Positions 22,449-31,845 of a stretch of DNA of 64,000 bases are shown in pieces (position 1 is the stretch's first letter; each line of letters opens with the position of its first letter). The stretch covers positions 177,168,556-177,232,555 of the forward strand of contig CP136067.1 of NCBI GenBank assembly GCA_032622095.1, written 5' to 3'. The DNA comes from Siphonodentalium dalli (lineage: Eukaryota; Mollusca; Scaphopoda; Gadilida; Siphonodentaliidae). The notes below the pieces were generated by a model. That model searched no databases and had not been told where the DNA came from. It saw only the letters and a list, made by a program, of their open reading frames with translations. The position numbers were made by a program, and so were the translations under genes.

Positions 22449-23024
22449 TTAATCATTGTCTGAATCTTCGACCGTTAGATTTATTTCTAAGAGTTTCTTG
22501 AATTTTCTCATCGCTTCATCTGCAGCCCATTCATTATTATATCCGTGTTTGGTCAGTTTGACGATTTTCTTCATGATCATGTTATGTATGGGTGATGTTT
22601 TCAATCGATACTGGTATTCTATTAATCGTCTATAACTTTTGAGAAACAGAGAAAACTCTGTGTCGATGGTAGCCTCTTTTCCCGACATGCTCTCATCTCC
22701 CGACATGCTCTCTTCTCCTTTCGCATCATTGGTGACGCGTTTCATCATACTTTTGAATGTGTCCATCTCGTTGACACATCGCGCAGCTTTCTTAAGACCG
22801 AATACCGTTCTACTACCGACGACATTATCATCTTCTGAATCTGATATCGTTCCCCGTTCATCTTCATCTGAATCTAGAACCGCTTCGTCAGATTCTAGGT
22901 AATCGGTATCTTCTCCGAAGAGAGTTGTTTTTGTCTCGGACATAACTCCGTGTTTAATCTGTTTATGTCTTTGTAGATTGTAGTTCGTCGATAAAATAAT
23001 TCCGCATAAATGACACCCGTGCAT
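22449..23024 (-). CDS. C2H2 zinc-finger accessory protein, left-arm copy
   Basis: A 191-residue protein. One C2H2 finger sits at the extreme N-terminus (C4, C7, H20, H25; C-x2-C-x12-H-x4-H). An acidic aspartate/serine/glutamate stretch follows at about 38-70, then a predicted helical basic C-terminal domain at about 126-180 (FLKSYRRLIEYQYRLKTSP...), ending in an acidic tail. An AATAAA follows the stop codon almost immediately, so the gene is probably transcribed. It lies downstream of the small basic-protein gene in the same direction. The mirror copy at 24671-25246 differs at only three residues. I do not recognise a named family; single-finger plus acidic proteins are plausible DNA-binding or regulatory accessory factors of virus-like transposons. 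Confidence 0.7.
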   Translation of the reverse strand: MHGCHLCGIILSTNYNLQRHKQIKHGVMSETKTTLFGEDTDYLESDEAVLDSDEDERGTISDSEDDNVVGSRTVFGLKKAARCVNEMDTFKSMMKRVTNDAKGEESMSGDESMSGKEATIDTEFSLFLKSYRRLIEYQYRLKTSPIHNMIMKKIVKLTKHGYNNEWAADEAMRKFKKLLEINLTVEDSDND

Positions 23025-23205
23025 TATCGCGAATTATTGGAAGAACGATCACTCTTATAAGTAGCGATAAAAAGAGAGAATAAGGTGTGGTATACAACCG
23101 TCGCGTTAAGAGTACGTTCGTCCCGGGGCTAGGGTATAGATATTTGACCGCCGGTGATTCAATTAATGCCAATTTATCAGTATGGTAGTCTATGTATTCA
23201 TTCAT
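22963..23205 (-). CDS. Hypothetical 80-residue ORF between the two left-arm genes
   Basis: The start overlaps the end of the 23198-23536 gene, and the 3' end overlaps the zinc-finger start in another frame. It is mirrored at 24490-24732. A hydrophobic stretch lies near residues 40-58. Conservation between arms is uninformative because the whole arm is conserved. It may be a compact viral-style overlapping gene or a chance ORF. Confidence 0.25.
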   Translation of the reverse strand: MNEYIDYHTDKLALIESPAVKYLYPSPGTNVLLTRRLYTTPYSLFLSLLIRVIVLPIIRDNARVSFMRNYFIDELQSTKT

Positions 23206-23536
23206 GATATGGACAATTGTATGACACTTTTCTTTTCATTTTCTTCTTATTATTAGACAAACCTCCAGCTAACACTCTCTTGTTGGTTTGTTTGGACGCT
23301 TTACGTGTGTTTGTCAACTTATTTGCTGCAACTTCGGCCTTAGCCATTTCAATCGCTTGAGCGATGGGCGTCACTACGTTAATATGTGGTTTTAGAACGT
23401 CTTCTTCACTATCACTATTTTTAGTTCTGTCAATAAAGTAGCGACCCTCATTATCTGGCCTTAACTTCCCATTAATCATGTCTCTGAAATGTTTTCTCCA
23501 CGTTTCAATATCTGCTGGAATATACGTCATCGACAT
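23198..23536 (-). CDS. Small basic protein, left-arm copy (altered C-terminus)
   Basis: 112 residues. N-terminal YIPADIETWRKHFRDMI (5-21), a short acidic SDSEEDV (41-47), VVTPIAQAIEMAKAEVAA (53-70) likely helical, then a lysine/arginine-rich tail. The right-arm copy is 107 residues and ends KRKVSYD-like. Here base changes remove that stop and extend the frame by a few residues that run into the next ORF's start. Function is unknown; size and charge would suit a DNA-packaging or capsid-associated accessory protein, which is inference only. Confidence 0.6.
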   Translation of the reverse strand: MSMTYIPADIETWRKHFRDMINGKLRPDNEGRYFIDRTKNSDSEEDVLKPHINVVTPIAQAIEMAKAEVAANKLTNTRKASKQTNKRVLAGGLSNNKKKMKRKVSYNCPYHE

Positions 23537-23721
23537 GTTTCTTCAAATGTAGGGTACAAGTCACTCTTTTTTCTGCATTTTATTTTAGAAAGTTTATCGC
23601 CTCTTATAAAAATCGATTATCTGGATATTTATTAATCGAATCGTCGCTAGTCAGGTACAGATAATAATTAATAATGACTATAATATGACTATAGTTTCTA
23701 CAAAAAAACAATTCAAAGTTT

Positions 23722-23999
23722 TTCTTCATGATCATGTTATGTATGGGTGATGTTTTCATTCGATGCTGGTATTCTATTAATCGTTCGTAACTTTTGAGAA
23801 AGAGGAACAACAACAACAACAACAACCGCCGCCGGTGGCGGCGGCGGCGCAACAACAACAATGTTGTTGTTGTTGTTGTTGTTGTTGTTCCTCTTTCTCA
23901 AAAGTTACGAACGATTAATAGAATACCAGCATCGAATGAAAACATCACCCATACATAACATGATCATGAAGAAAAACTTTGAATTGTTTTTTTGTAGAA
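23722..23999. repeat. Centre of the palindrome
   Basis: Two inverted copies of the zinc-finger 3' fragment meet head to head through (CAA)n, a GCC/GGC-rich core (about 23827-23850) and (TTG)n. The axis lies near 23860 and the non-mirrored spacer is only about 35 bp. In single-stranded form this would snap back on itself along more than 4 kb. Confidence 0.85.
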
Positions 24000-24158
24000 A
24001 CTATAGTCATATTATAGTCATTATTAATTATTATCTGTACCTGACTAGCGACGATTCGATTAATAAATATCCAGATAATCGATTTTTATAAGAGGCGATA
24101 AACTTTCTAAAATAAAATGCAGAAAAAAGAGTGACTTGTACCCTACATTTGAAGAAAC

Positions 24159-24482
24159 ATGTCGATGACGTATATTCCAGCAGATATTGAAACGTGGAGA
24201 AAACATTTCAGAGACATGATTAATGGGAAGTTAAGGCCAGATAATGAGGGTCGCTACTTTATTGACAGAACTAAAAATAGTGATAGTGAAGAAGACGTTC
24301 TAAAACCACATATTAACGTAGTGACGCCCATCGCTCAAGCGATTGAAATGGCTAAGGCCGAAGTTGCAGCAAATAAGTTGACAAACACACGTAAAGCGTC
24401 CAAACAAACCAACAAGAGAGTGTTAGCTGGAGGTTTGTCTAATAATAAGAAGAAAATGGAAAGAAAAGTGTCATACGATTAG
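24159..24482 (+). CDS. Small basic protein, right-arm copy
   Basis: 107 residues, mirror of 23198-23536, with the same YIPADIETWRKHF, VVTPIAQAIEMAKAEVAA and basic tail. This copy keeps the stop codon after KVSYD, so it is probably the original length. It is followed 188 bp later by the zinc-finger gene in the same direction. Confidence 0.62.
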   Translation: MSMTYIPADIETWRKHFRDMINGKLRPDNEGRYFIDRTKNSDSEEDVLKPHINVVTPIAQAIEMAKAEVAANKLTNTRKASKQTNKRVLAGGLSNNKKKMERKVSYD

Positions 24483-24670
24483 CCAAATCATGAATGAATA
24501 CATAGAGTACCATACTGATAAATTGGCATTAATTGAATCACCGGCGGTCAAATATCTATACCCTAGCCCCGGGACGAACGTACTCTTAACGCGACGGTTG
24601 TATACCACACCTTATTCTCTCTTTTTATCGCTACTTATAAGAGTGATCGTTCTTCCAATAATTCGCGATA

Positions 24671-25246
24671 ATGCACGGGTGTCATTTATGCGGAATTATT
24701 TTATCGACGAACTACAATCTACAAAGACATAAACAGATTAAACACGGAGTTATGTCCGAGACAAAAACAACTCTCTTCGGAGAAGATACCGATGACCTAG
24801 AATCTGACGAAGCGGTTCTAGATTCAGATGAAGATGAACGGGGAACGATATCAGATTCAGAAGATGATAATGTCGTCGGTAGTAGAACGGTATTCGGTCT
24901 TAAGAAAGCTGCGCGATGTGTCAACGAGATGGACACATTCAAAAGTATGATGAAACGCGTCACCAATGATGCGAAAGGAGAAGAGAGCATGTCGGGAGAT
25001 GAGAGCATGTCGGGAAAAGAGGCTACCATCGACACAGAGTTTGCTCTGTTTCTCAAAAGTTATAGACGATTAATAGAATACCAGTATCGATTGAAAACAT
25101 CACCCATACATAACATGATCATGAAGAAAATGGTCAAACTGACCAAACACGGATATAATAATGAATGGGCTGCAGATGAAGCGATGAGAAAATTCAAGAA
25201 ACTCTTAGAAATAAATCTAACGGTCGAAGATTCAGACAATGATTAA
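24671..25246 (+). CDS. C2H2 zinc-finger accessory protein, right-arm copy
   Basis: 191 residues, mirror of 22449-23024, with substitutions at three positions (Y/D in DTDxLE, S/A in EFxLFL, I/M in MKKxVK). The finger residues C4, C7, H20 and H25 are intact. AATAAA lies at 25252-25257, six bases after the stop codon. Two intact copies in one element imply either recent formation of the palindrome or gene conversion between arms. Confidence 0.7.
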   Translation: MHGCHLCGIILSTNYNLQRHKQIKHGVMSETKTTLFGEDTDDLESDEAVLDSDEDERGTISDSEDDNVVGSRTVFGLKKAARCVNEMDTFKSMMKRVTNDAKGEESMSGDESMSGKEATIDTEFALFLKSYRRLIEYQYRLKTSPIHNMIMKKMVKLTKHGYNNEWAADEAMRKFKKLLEINLTVEDSDND

Positions 25247-25257
25247 ATTTCAATAAA

Positions 25258-26589
25258 CTTCATCAACATGTTATTCTCGTCTTCGTTATATATCTATAAG
25301 TGGGGAGGGGAGATTGTAGAGCGAGAAACGATACATAAATGGTATATTACGAGCCCTAAAATTTGAAGTTTAAATATTGTTCTGTGTCTTTTTAACTTTC
25401 ACCCACTGCGTGTGTATTGTGTTTCTTTAACAATCATTCAAAATGAGTGCCGTGTGTCCCTTTAGAGCGCATTGTGCTCCTTTAATATTCACACACCAAT
25501 ATTACATAACGTCCCTTACCTCGTGTCACTTTAACATTCCACACCGTGCGTGTATTACCCCCCCCCTTTAATTATGTCATAGCGTTGGTACATAGAAGAC
25601 TGTATAACACTATGTCTATGTCTGTATATGTTGTCACATCGTGAGTGTATTGTCCACCTTTAATGGTGTCGTAGCGTGTGTACATATAAGACTGTATAAC
25701 ACTATGTCTATCTCTGTATGTGTTGGAACATTTAAGAAAGATGTGAAATATAAATGTCAAGACTCAGTTCATTCGTGTAGTATTTTCGTATCAGTTAAAC
25801 ACTCTTCATTCGTATGAGTAATTACCAACAGGTAAGTTGCACTATTTTTTGAAAGCAATCAAGCTGGCGTACCTCGGTGTGACATTTTCATTAAATTACA
25901 ATAACCCTCGGCTGTGCTGTGTGTGCATGCATGTAGTCAACTAACCCAGAGTGACTTAATTCACAATGAAGTAGACTGCTGCAGATGCGATATGTATTGT
26001 TTATCCAGAGCTTAAGTGTGTAAACATCACAGTTTGCTCGTCACGCTACGGCGGCGGTTGTTGTTGTTGTTGTTGTTGTTATTGTTGTTGTTCCTCTTTC
26101 TCAAAAGTTACGAACGATTAATAGAATACCAGCATCGAATGAAAACATCACCCATACATAACATGATCATGAAGAAAATGGTCAAACTGACCAAACACGG
26201 ATATAATAATGAGGGGCTGTAGATTCAGACAACGTTAGAGCGGTATTTTAGCTTCTGCTCTATGAGCGGTACTTTAGCTATGTATCTGCCCTATGGGGCG
26301 GTACTTTAGCTTTGTATCACAATCGATTTCATCATGTCACCAGGTTACACATATCTATATAATAGAGTGCTCATATTGAAATCACTCATAATTGCATTGA
26401 CATTTGGATAGGTAGGTTGTATTGTAGACACACACGAATTAAATTTGTCTGGCCATGAATGTCAATGCACCATGATAGTTATCGATGTCAATAATGCGTT
26501 TCGTTGAGATCTTGATTGAGTTGATGACAATATTCTGACAAAATTTCTTTTCGATCTATAAAAATGCTGCTTTTTATTATCGACATGAT
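25258..26589. other. Right-arm spacer, mirror of 21098-22440
   Basis: It contains the mirrored subterminal repeats (25580-25740), the truncated zinc-finger 3' module (26040-26222) and unique mirrored sequence. No additional gene. Confidence 0.5.
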
Positions 26590-26877
26590 CACTTGCTCAC
26601 CTCTTGCTCATTTGCTCATTTGTATTGCATTTGTATTGCTCATTTGCTCATTTGCTCATTTTTATTGCTCATTTGCTCATTTTTTTGCTCATTTGCTCAT
26701 TTTTTTGCTCATTTGCTCATTTTTATTGCTCATTTGCTCATTTTTATTGCTCATTTGCTCATTTTTTTTGCTCATTTGCTCATTTTTTTGCTCATTTGTT
26801 TACTCATTTGCTCATTTTTATTGCTCATTTGCTCATTTTTTTGCTCATTTGCTCATTTTTTTGCTCATTTGCTCATT
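26590..26877. repeat. Minisatellite B, right arm
   Basis: Inverse of 20717-21097 (TTGCTCATTTGCTCATTTTT units), about 90 bp shorter, with one 'tttgtttactcattt' variant near 26798. Confidence 0.9.
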
Positions 26878-27512
26878 GATTGGTGCATACTCAAGAGTCA
26901 TAGACCTAACATCCAATGTACGTTAATGGTGTCATAGCGTGGGTACATAGAAGACTGTATAACACTATGCCTATGTCCGTATCTGTTGTCACACCGTGAG
27001 TGGATTGTCCGCCTTTAATGATGTCATAGCGTGTGTACATGCAAGACAGTATAATACTATGATTATGTCTGTAGCTGTTGTTGGTAAGATGTGAAATATA
27101 AATTTCAAGGTTCAATTCATTCGTGTAGTAATTTCGTATATGTTCAACGCTCTTCATTCGTGCGCTTGTATTGTTAACATTCATTCATAATGAGTGTCCC
27201 TTTAGATCGATAAATAAGTTAAAGGTTATTACATTTCACAGTCAAATCTATTGGTGATCGAATTTGATAACTATTTTATTGGAACAACTAAGAGTATTAT
27301 TTACGTGAGATCAATGAGTCCAATTATTATAAATAATACATTGCAGGCATCGGTGGATACCCGATTGCCACATTTAGTGATCACGTGATAAACTGATAAA
27401 ATGTCCAAGTGACGTACTATATGTATACATTCTGATCCGCTGTCGTTATTCATTCCATAACGTAATGCCTCAGGCCAGTCGAAAATTGGTTGCTCGTCAT
27501 CTTCATTATATT

Positions 27513-27780
27513 GAAATTTTGGAAGTTTTTGAAATTTTGGAAGTTTTTGAAATTTTGGAAATTTTGGAAGTTTTTGAAATTTTTGGAGTTTTGGAAATTT
27601 TTGAAGTTTTGGAAATTTTGGAAATTTTGGAAATTTTGGAAATATTTGAAAGTTTTTGAAATTTTGGAAGTTTTTGAAATTTTGGAAGTTTTGGGTTTTG
27701 AAATTTTTTGGAAAAATAATTTTTGGAAGTTTTGAAATTTTTTTTTGGAAGTTTTGATATTTTGGAAGTTTTGGGTTTTT
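27513..27780. repeat. Minisatellite A, right arm
   Basis: Inverse of 19680-20085 (AAGTTTTTGAAATTTTGGAA units), about 135 bp shorter. Confidence 0.85.
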
Positions 27781-27859
27781 GGGAATATTTTAGTACAACC
27801 AATTTTAGACCCAAAGATTCTATTTTTAGAAGTGGAGCCAACGAGCCGGCTATTCTTCT

Positions 27860-28056
27860 TATCTCTAAGATAGAGTTATTCCCACTCCATTGAAAATAAT
27901 TAACTTTGAACTACAATCCAGATGAAACTTAAGCACAAAAACACGTCGGTGACTCAACAAAAACAACATGTTCACATTTTGTTCACGGGATAAGTTGATA
28001 ACATAATGTTTTGGAGCTTCCTCTGTCAAATGGTATATAATATGGCATATATTACC
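27860..28056. mobile_element. Right half of the interrupted AAAGGCCCAC fold-back element
   Basis: It resumes with the duplicated TATCTC, then 'taagatagagttattcccac', matching 44820-45000 of the uninterrupted copy. It is cut off near 28056 by the fragment of an AGATCATGCC-family MITE. Confidence 0.75.
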
Positions 28057-28176
28057 TGCACTGTTTTTTCAATGTTATAAACTTCCCTGTCGCAACATAA
28101 AAAAAATTCCCGGTTTTGAACTGGTGGAGTATCATCTCTACGGATATAGCTAGAGAAGAGATTCATGCCATGATCT
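28057..28176. mobile_element. Right-arm fragment of AGATCATGCC-family MITE
   Basis: 'actggtggagtatcatctct' through 'gattcatgccatgatct' is the terminal arm of the family. It abuts the splice donor of the exon at 28183. Confidence 0.6.
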
Positions 28177-28182
28177 ACTTAC

Positions 28183-28343
28183 CCACCAGCCACTCCAGCG
28201 CCACGATGATGATGGGCACTATATACCAACCCAGCCCGTGCGACGGTGGGTAACTTGTGTCGACGCGTAACCAAACGTACAACAGAATCACTGCGTGTGT
28301 ATACAGACCCACCGACCACGCACTGCATGTTATCAACCATACT
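28183..28343 (-). CDS. Internal exon of an unassigned multi-pass membrane protein
   Basis: On the minus strand a good acceptor (TTATTTAACAG/AG) and donor (GTGG/GTAAGT) bound a 161-nt exon with an open frame: one leftover base, then VWLITCSAWSVGLYTHAVIL, continuing through LYVWLRVD and ending WYIVPIIIVALEWLVG. It holds two hydrophobic segments joined by a short polar loop (DTSYPPSHGLG). The layout (H, then VWLRV, then W, then E near the end of the second helix) weakly recalls the N-terminal part of TMEM26, but this is not secure. No partner exon was found: the region downstream on this strand is the transposon block, so any next exon lies beyond 19.3 kb or outside the window. Confidence 0.45.
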
Positions 28344-28558
28344 CTGTTAAATAATTCAGTGGTCAAATATGATAAAAATACTTCTAAAACTGAATTATAT
28401 AGAGCTTTGTTTGAACTATTATGCACACCATGCATACATTCTTACCGCTGATATTGTGATCTAGTACACTTACAAATATAGTATAGATAGGCTATTATTT
28501 GTTTATAGAAAACTTCTGATCTAACGAAAGAAGTGTAAACAATCTTATAGCTGAAAAT

Positions 28559-28635
28559 AGATCATGCCATGAATCTCTATTCTGGCTAACGCCCGTAGCC
28601 AGAGTAGAGATAATAAGAGATTCATGGCATGATCT
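28559..28635. mobile_element. Terminal-only 77-bp derivative of the AGATCATGCC MITE
   Basis: AGATCATGCCATGAATCTC through 'ggctaacgcccg' is joined directly to 'tagccagagtagaga' and 'gattcatggcatgatct'. Nearly all internal sequence is deleted, leaving a short hairpin. Confidence 0.75.
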
Positions 28636-28916
28636 AACCTGATGACAACATCTTCTCTCAAAAAACAAACTTTCATTGCCTATATACATGCAATTGTGCA
28701 ACAAATAATTTCAGTAAATTCATTAGTTTGAAGATGTGAATCATTGCCGGAATATATAAGTTTCGAAAACAAAATGTCACGACCATAATTGTTGATAACA
28801 TGCTATCTCTACAGCACATTAAAGATGTAAGGTCCCATTTGGCACCAAGATATAGTCAGAAGTCAATGTTCCGCTGATCTACTTGTCCCGATTCATACGG
28901 AAGCTTATTGTTTGAT

Positions 28917-29432
28917 AGATCATGCCATGAATCTCTACTCTGGCTAACGCTCGTAGAGATCATATTCCACCAGTACAAAACCTTGGAACTTTTTTGAAGT
29001 TTTGACAGGGAACCATATGAAGTTGAAAAAAATAACGCGGGGAAAATATTACTTAGTTATTATCTGTTCCTTAATAATGTACTTCATTGTAGGTGAGGGT
29101 CCAACTCCAATTTGCATGCTTTTCTGTTACTTTTGTGAGCCGATATCGCAAAAAAAAACATTGAATTTATAACCCACGGAAAATTCCATAAGTGTAAGCG
29201 ACGCAAAGCAAATTGCTCATAAATCCACTTTCGTGACATTTATGGTTGGGACCTTCACCTACAGTAAAGTACATTTATTAAGGAACAGATAATAATTAAG
29301 AAATAATTTCCCCGCAAGAAATTTTCAACTTTATAAGGATCCCTGTCAAAACTTCAAAAAGTTCGAAGGTTTTGTACTGGTGGAATATGATCTCTTCGGG
29401 CGTTAGCCAGAGTAGAGATCCATGGCATGATC
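28917..29432. mobile_element. ~516-bp MITE, AGATCATGCC family, copy 2
   Basis: Complete copy with AGATCATGCCATGAATCTC at the left and the complement at the right. Internal 'acgcggggaaaatattactt' and 'ttgtgagccgatatcgca' blocks match copy 1. Confidence 0.85.
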
Positions 29433-31410
29433 TTATTGTGTGAATGTAGAGGGTGTGTGATTATGCAAACATGACCATGCGATGACTGAGATACAGAGCT
29501 CCAAATTTGCCAAAGACGCACTTTAACACTCCAAGAACCATAACTCTACAATAAATGAAAGGACGACACTCGCTCCATGTGGATATACCTTCCACATTGT
29601 GGTTCATGGTCATACTAAATGTCACTCAAAACTGACGTTTGATGACTCAGAACGAGAGCTGCAAAGTTGTAATGGGTGCACGCGTGGACGGACACATTGA
29701 ACCCATTTCTACAACGCCCACCAACAATAAATATCAGGACAAAACTACGCTGTCATGTAGTGAATGTTGTGTGCGTATACATGTATATGAAGCAATTTGT
29801 CAATCGTATTGCAGCAGACAATATATAGCCATTGTCGAATTGCCCAAACAATGTGCTATAGGAAATTCCCAAGTTTGCCGTCGTACCTTAAATAAATGAC
29901 CCCACTGTTTACTTTAATGTGTTATCTTAAATGCAAGTGAGTATGTCAAGACACGTTGCTATATATATGGATTATACGAATATCGACCCAGGCTTATCGC
30001 TCAGTCTGCGGCTGAAACTAGAAATGTAATCAAATCTTAAAAAAAAAACAAGCATGTCATTTACATTAGCATTCAAAAATCAAACGGACGAATATTTAAT
30101 GTGACCACCTCTTCACGCAATCATTCATCTTTCTGGCATGGTATTTTGCATAAACAGACAAACTAATCTTACCTTAATTCAAATCGAATGCCTGCTGATA
30201 TGCCTATTCGTGTTCACTGGAGTACGGTTCGAAGATTGAGACGCAGTTCGCATGCATAGCGCGGCTATATGAACATCGCTGAATGGTGATCGATTTTTTT
30301 CTCGAGCACGTGGATATGTTGACAAACATTGTTTCTTTACGACTCTACGACCAATGATAAGTCAAAGGTCGTTAGTCATGCGCAGTGCCCATCGGTGTAA
30401 TACTAGTAGGTGTACGTACTATACATACCACAGGAGGAAAGTAATTTAAATGCTGATTCATCTATTATGTAAGGAAACGATCTCTGTAAATTGTTGAAAG
30501 AATATTGCATCACTCGTTGTCACAACATAAGAATAAGATCGATTTATCGTCTTAGCATTGTGCCTACTTGTTGTATCTGATGCATACAAACTATACACCA
30601 TGTCATATTCGAGGGTATCACCCCCCCCCCCCTTTCGGTACGCGGGATTCGGGGTGTTTTGAAGCCGTACGCGGGATTCATACCCCGGAATTAACTGGTA
30701 TTCGGGTTCAAGCAAAACATCTTGGACGCAGGTTTTGATGGCGCAAAATAAATATTTTGTGCTAGTTATCTGTGTGAATGAGTGGGTAGAATAGCTTCTT
30801 GGGCATATTCGACCACCATGCCATCATAAAGTATCATTAATCGTATCATAATTGTTAACGGCCTCATAACGCCCATAATACTCTACTCCAATATCATGTC
30901 AGGTATAATGGATCATAATGTGTCTATGTAACTTCTGCTTGTATCTGTCTGATATTAAAACAGTCAATTTGTATGTCAGTTATCGCATATTATTTCTTAA
31001 CATGTATTCAGGAATCACCCCCCAAAATTAACTGGTATTCAGGATTCAGGGGGGACGGGGTGATACCCTCATATTCATCGCATTGATTACACAAACGGTC
31101 GATTATACATGGGACTTGTTTTATATCAAGCTCCATGCAGAGTTCAGTCCCCTACGCAATTTATTTTTGAGAATTGTTTTTTTTTTCTCTGGAAATACAA
31201 TACTTGATCAAGTTTTGAAAAATCTATAAACAAAATTAAAATAAATAAATCAACATCCCACAGGAACTAATTCCAAGCCGACCCGTCAGATAAATGTGTA
31301 TTGTTTTCAATACCGCACAAAGTCACACCCAGAAATAATTGCAACTCTGTAAATTTTGCTGCGGAGTTTTTTGTGGAGGTATCCATTCAGGATTGATCAC
31401 TTGACCTCCT
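29433..31410. other. Intergenic, nothing firmly recognised
   Basis: An 86-residue ORF (29639-29899, +) with several cysteines has no recognisable family. A donor-like AATTAAG/GTAAGA occurs on the minus strand near 30173, upstream of the 28183 exon, but the frame that would join it contains a stop and no Met. Poly-C (30608-30622) and 'acgcgggattc' repeats lie near 30610-30680. Confidence 0.35.
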
Positions 31411-31845
31411 CCTTAAAGGCACGGGAGGCCTTAATTGTCGAAAATATTCATATTTGTTCCAAACACCGTAAACAGAAAAACATACTATAGTTTACCTAAG
31501 CTAGAGCCTGATTGTGTTACAGAAGACAGCACAATGCTACTGGCTAATCACACACAAATGACATAAACGCTCTTTATTAGTTCCATATCAGGAATTCACC
31601 AACAAAGAACGCTCTTTATGTTTACCATTATAATATAAACAAACACCAGAAAATGAACTTTTTATGCTTGTGTTTACACAACAATGGTCAAATATATGAC
31701 AATAACATACTGTTTATGCGATATTTCTTATTTGTATACGGACAAAGTCTGTCTACATTTTGATGTTCTTTCTGTTTGTGGCGGTTTTTGACGGGTGGAA
31801 ATATTTTCACAGGATATCCACCACCAAGGCCAACCGTGTCTTTAA
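31411..31845. mobile_element. ~435-bp repeat, AAAGGCACGG...GGCCAACCGTG family, copy 1
   Basis: It begins 'aaaggcacgggaggcc' and ends 'ggccaaccgtgtcttta'. It is the reverse of 40321-40837 and related to 61763-62282. It carries two AAAGAGCG-type core motifs ('aacgctctttattagttcc' and 'gaacgctctttatg'). Confidence 0.7.

Larger units (their letters stand above)
19605..27859. mobile_element. 8.26 kb palindromic Polinton/Maverick-like element with 6-bp TSD
   Basis: The left end reads AGAAGAATAGCCGGCT and the right end is its exact complement. TATCTC occurs at 19599-19604 and again at 27860-27865. Arms of about 4.1 kb are near-identical inverted copies meeting near 23860. The same host repeat without an insertion (44549-45307) supports the site. 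A 6-bp TSD with a 5'-AG end is what Polinton/Maverick integrase produces. Each arm holds a C2H2 zinc-finger gene and a small basic-protein gene. None of the Polinton core genes (protein-primed polymerase, integrase, ATPase, protease, capsid) is present. Arm differences are few (three of 191 residues in the zinc-finger gene), plus minisatellite length changes. Classification by ends is an inference; protein homology was not tested. Confidence 0.78.

Noticed and set aside
28257-28451. 64-residue plus-strand ORF
   Set aside because: Antisense shadow of the splice-bounded minus-strand exon at 28183-28343.
29639-29899. Cysteine-containing 86-residue ORF as a secreted peptide
   Set aside because: No signal peptide and no regular cysteine spacing; probably chance.
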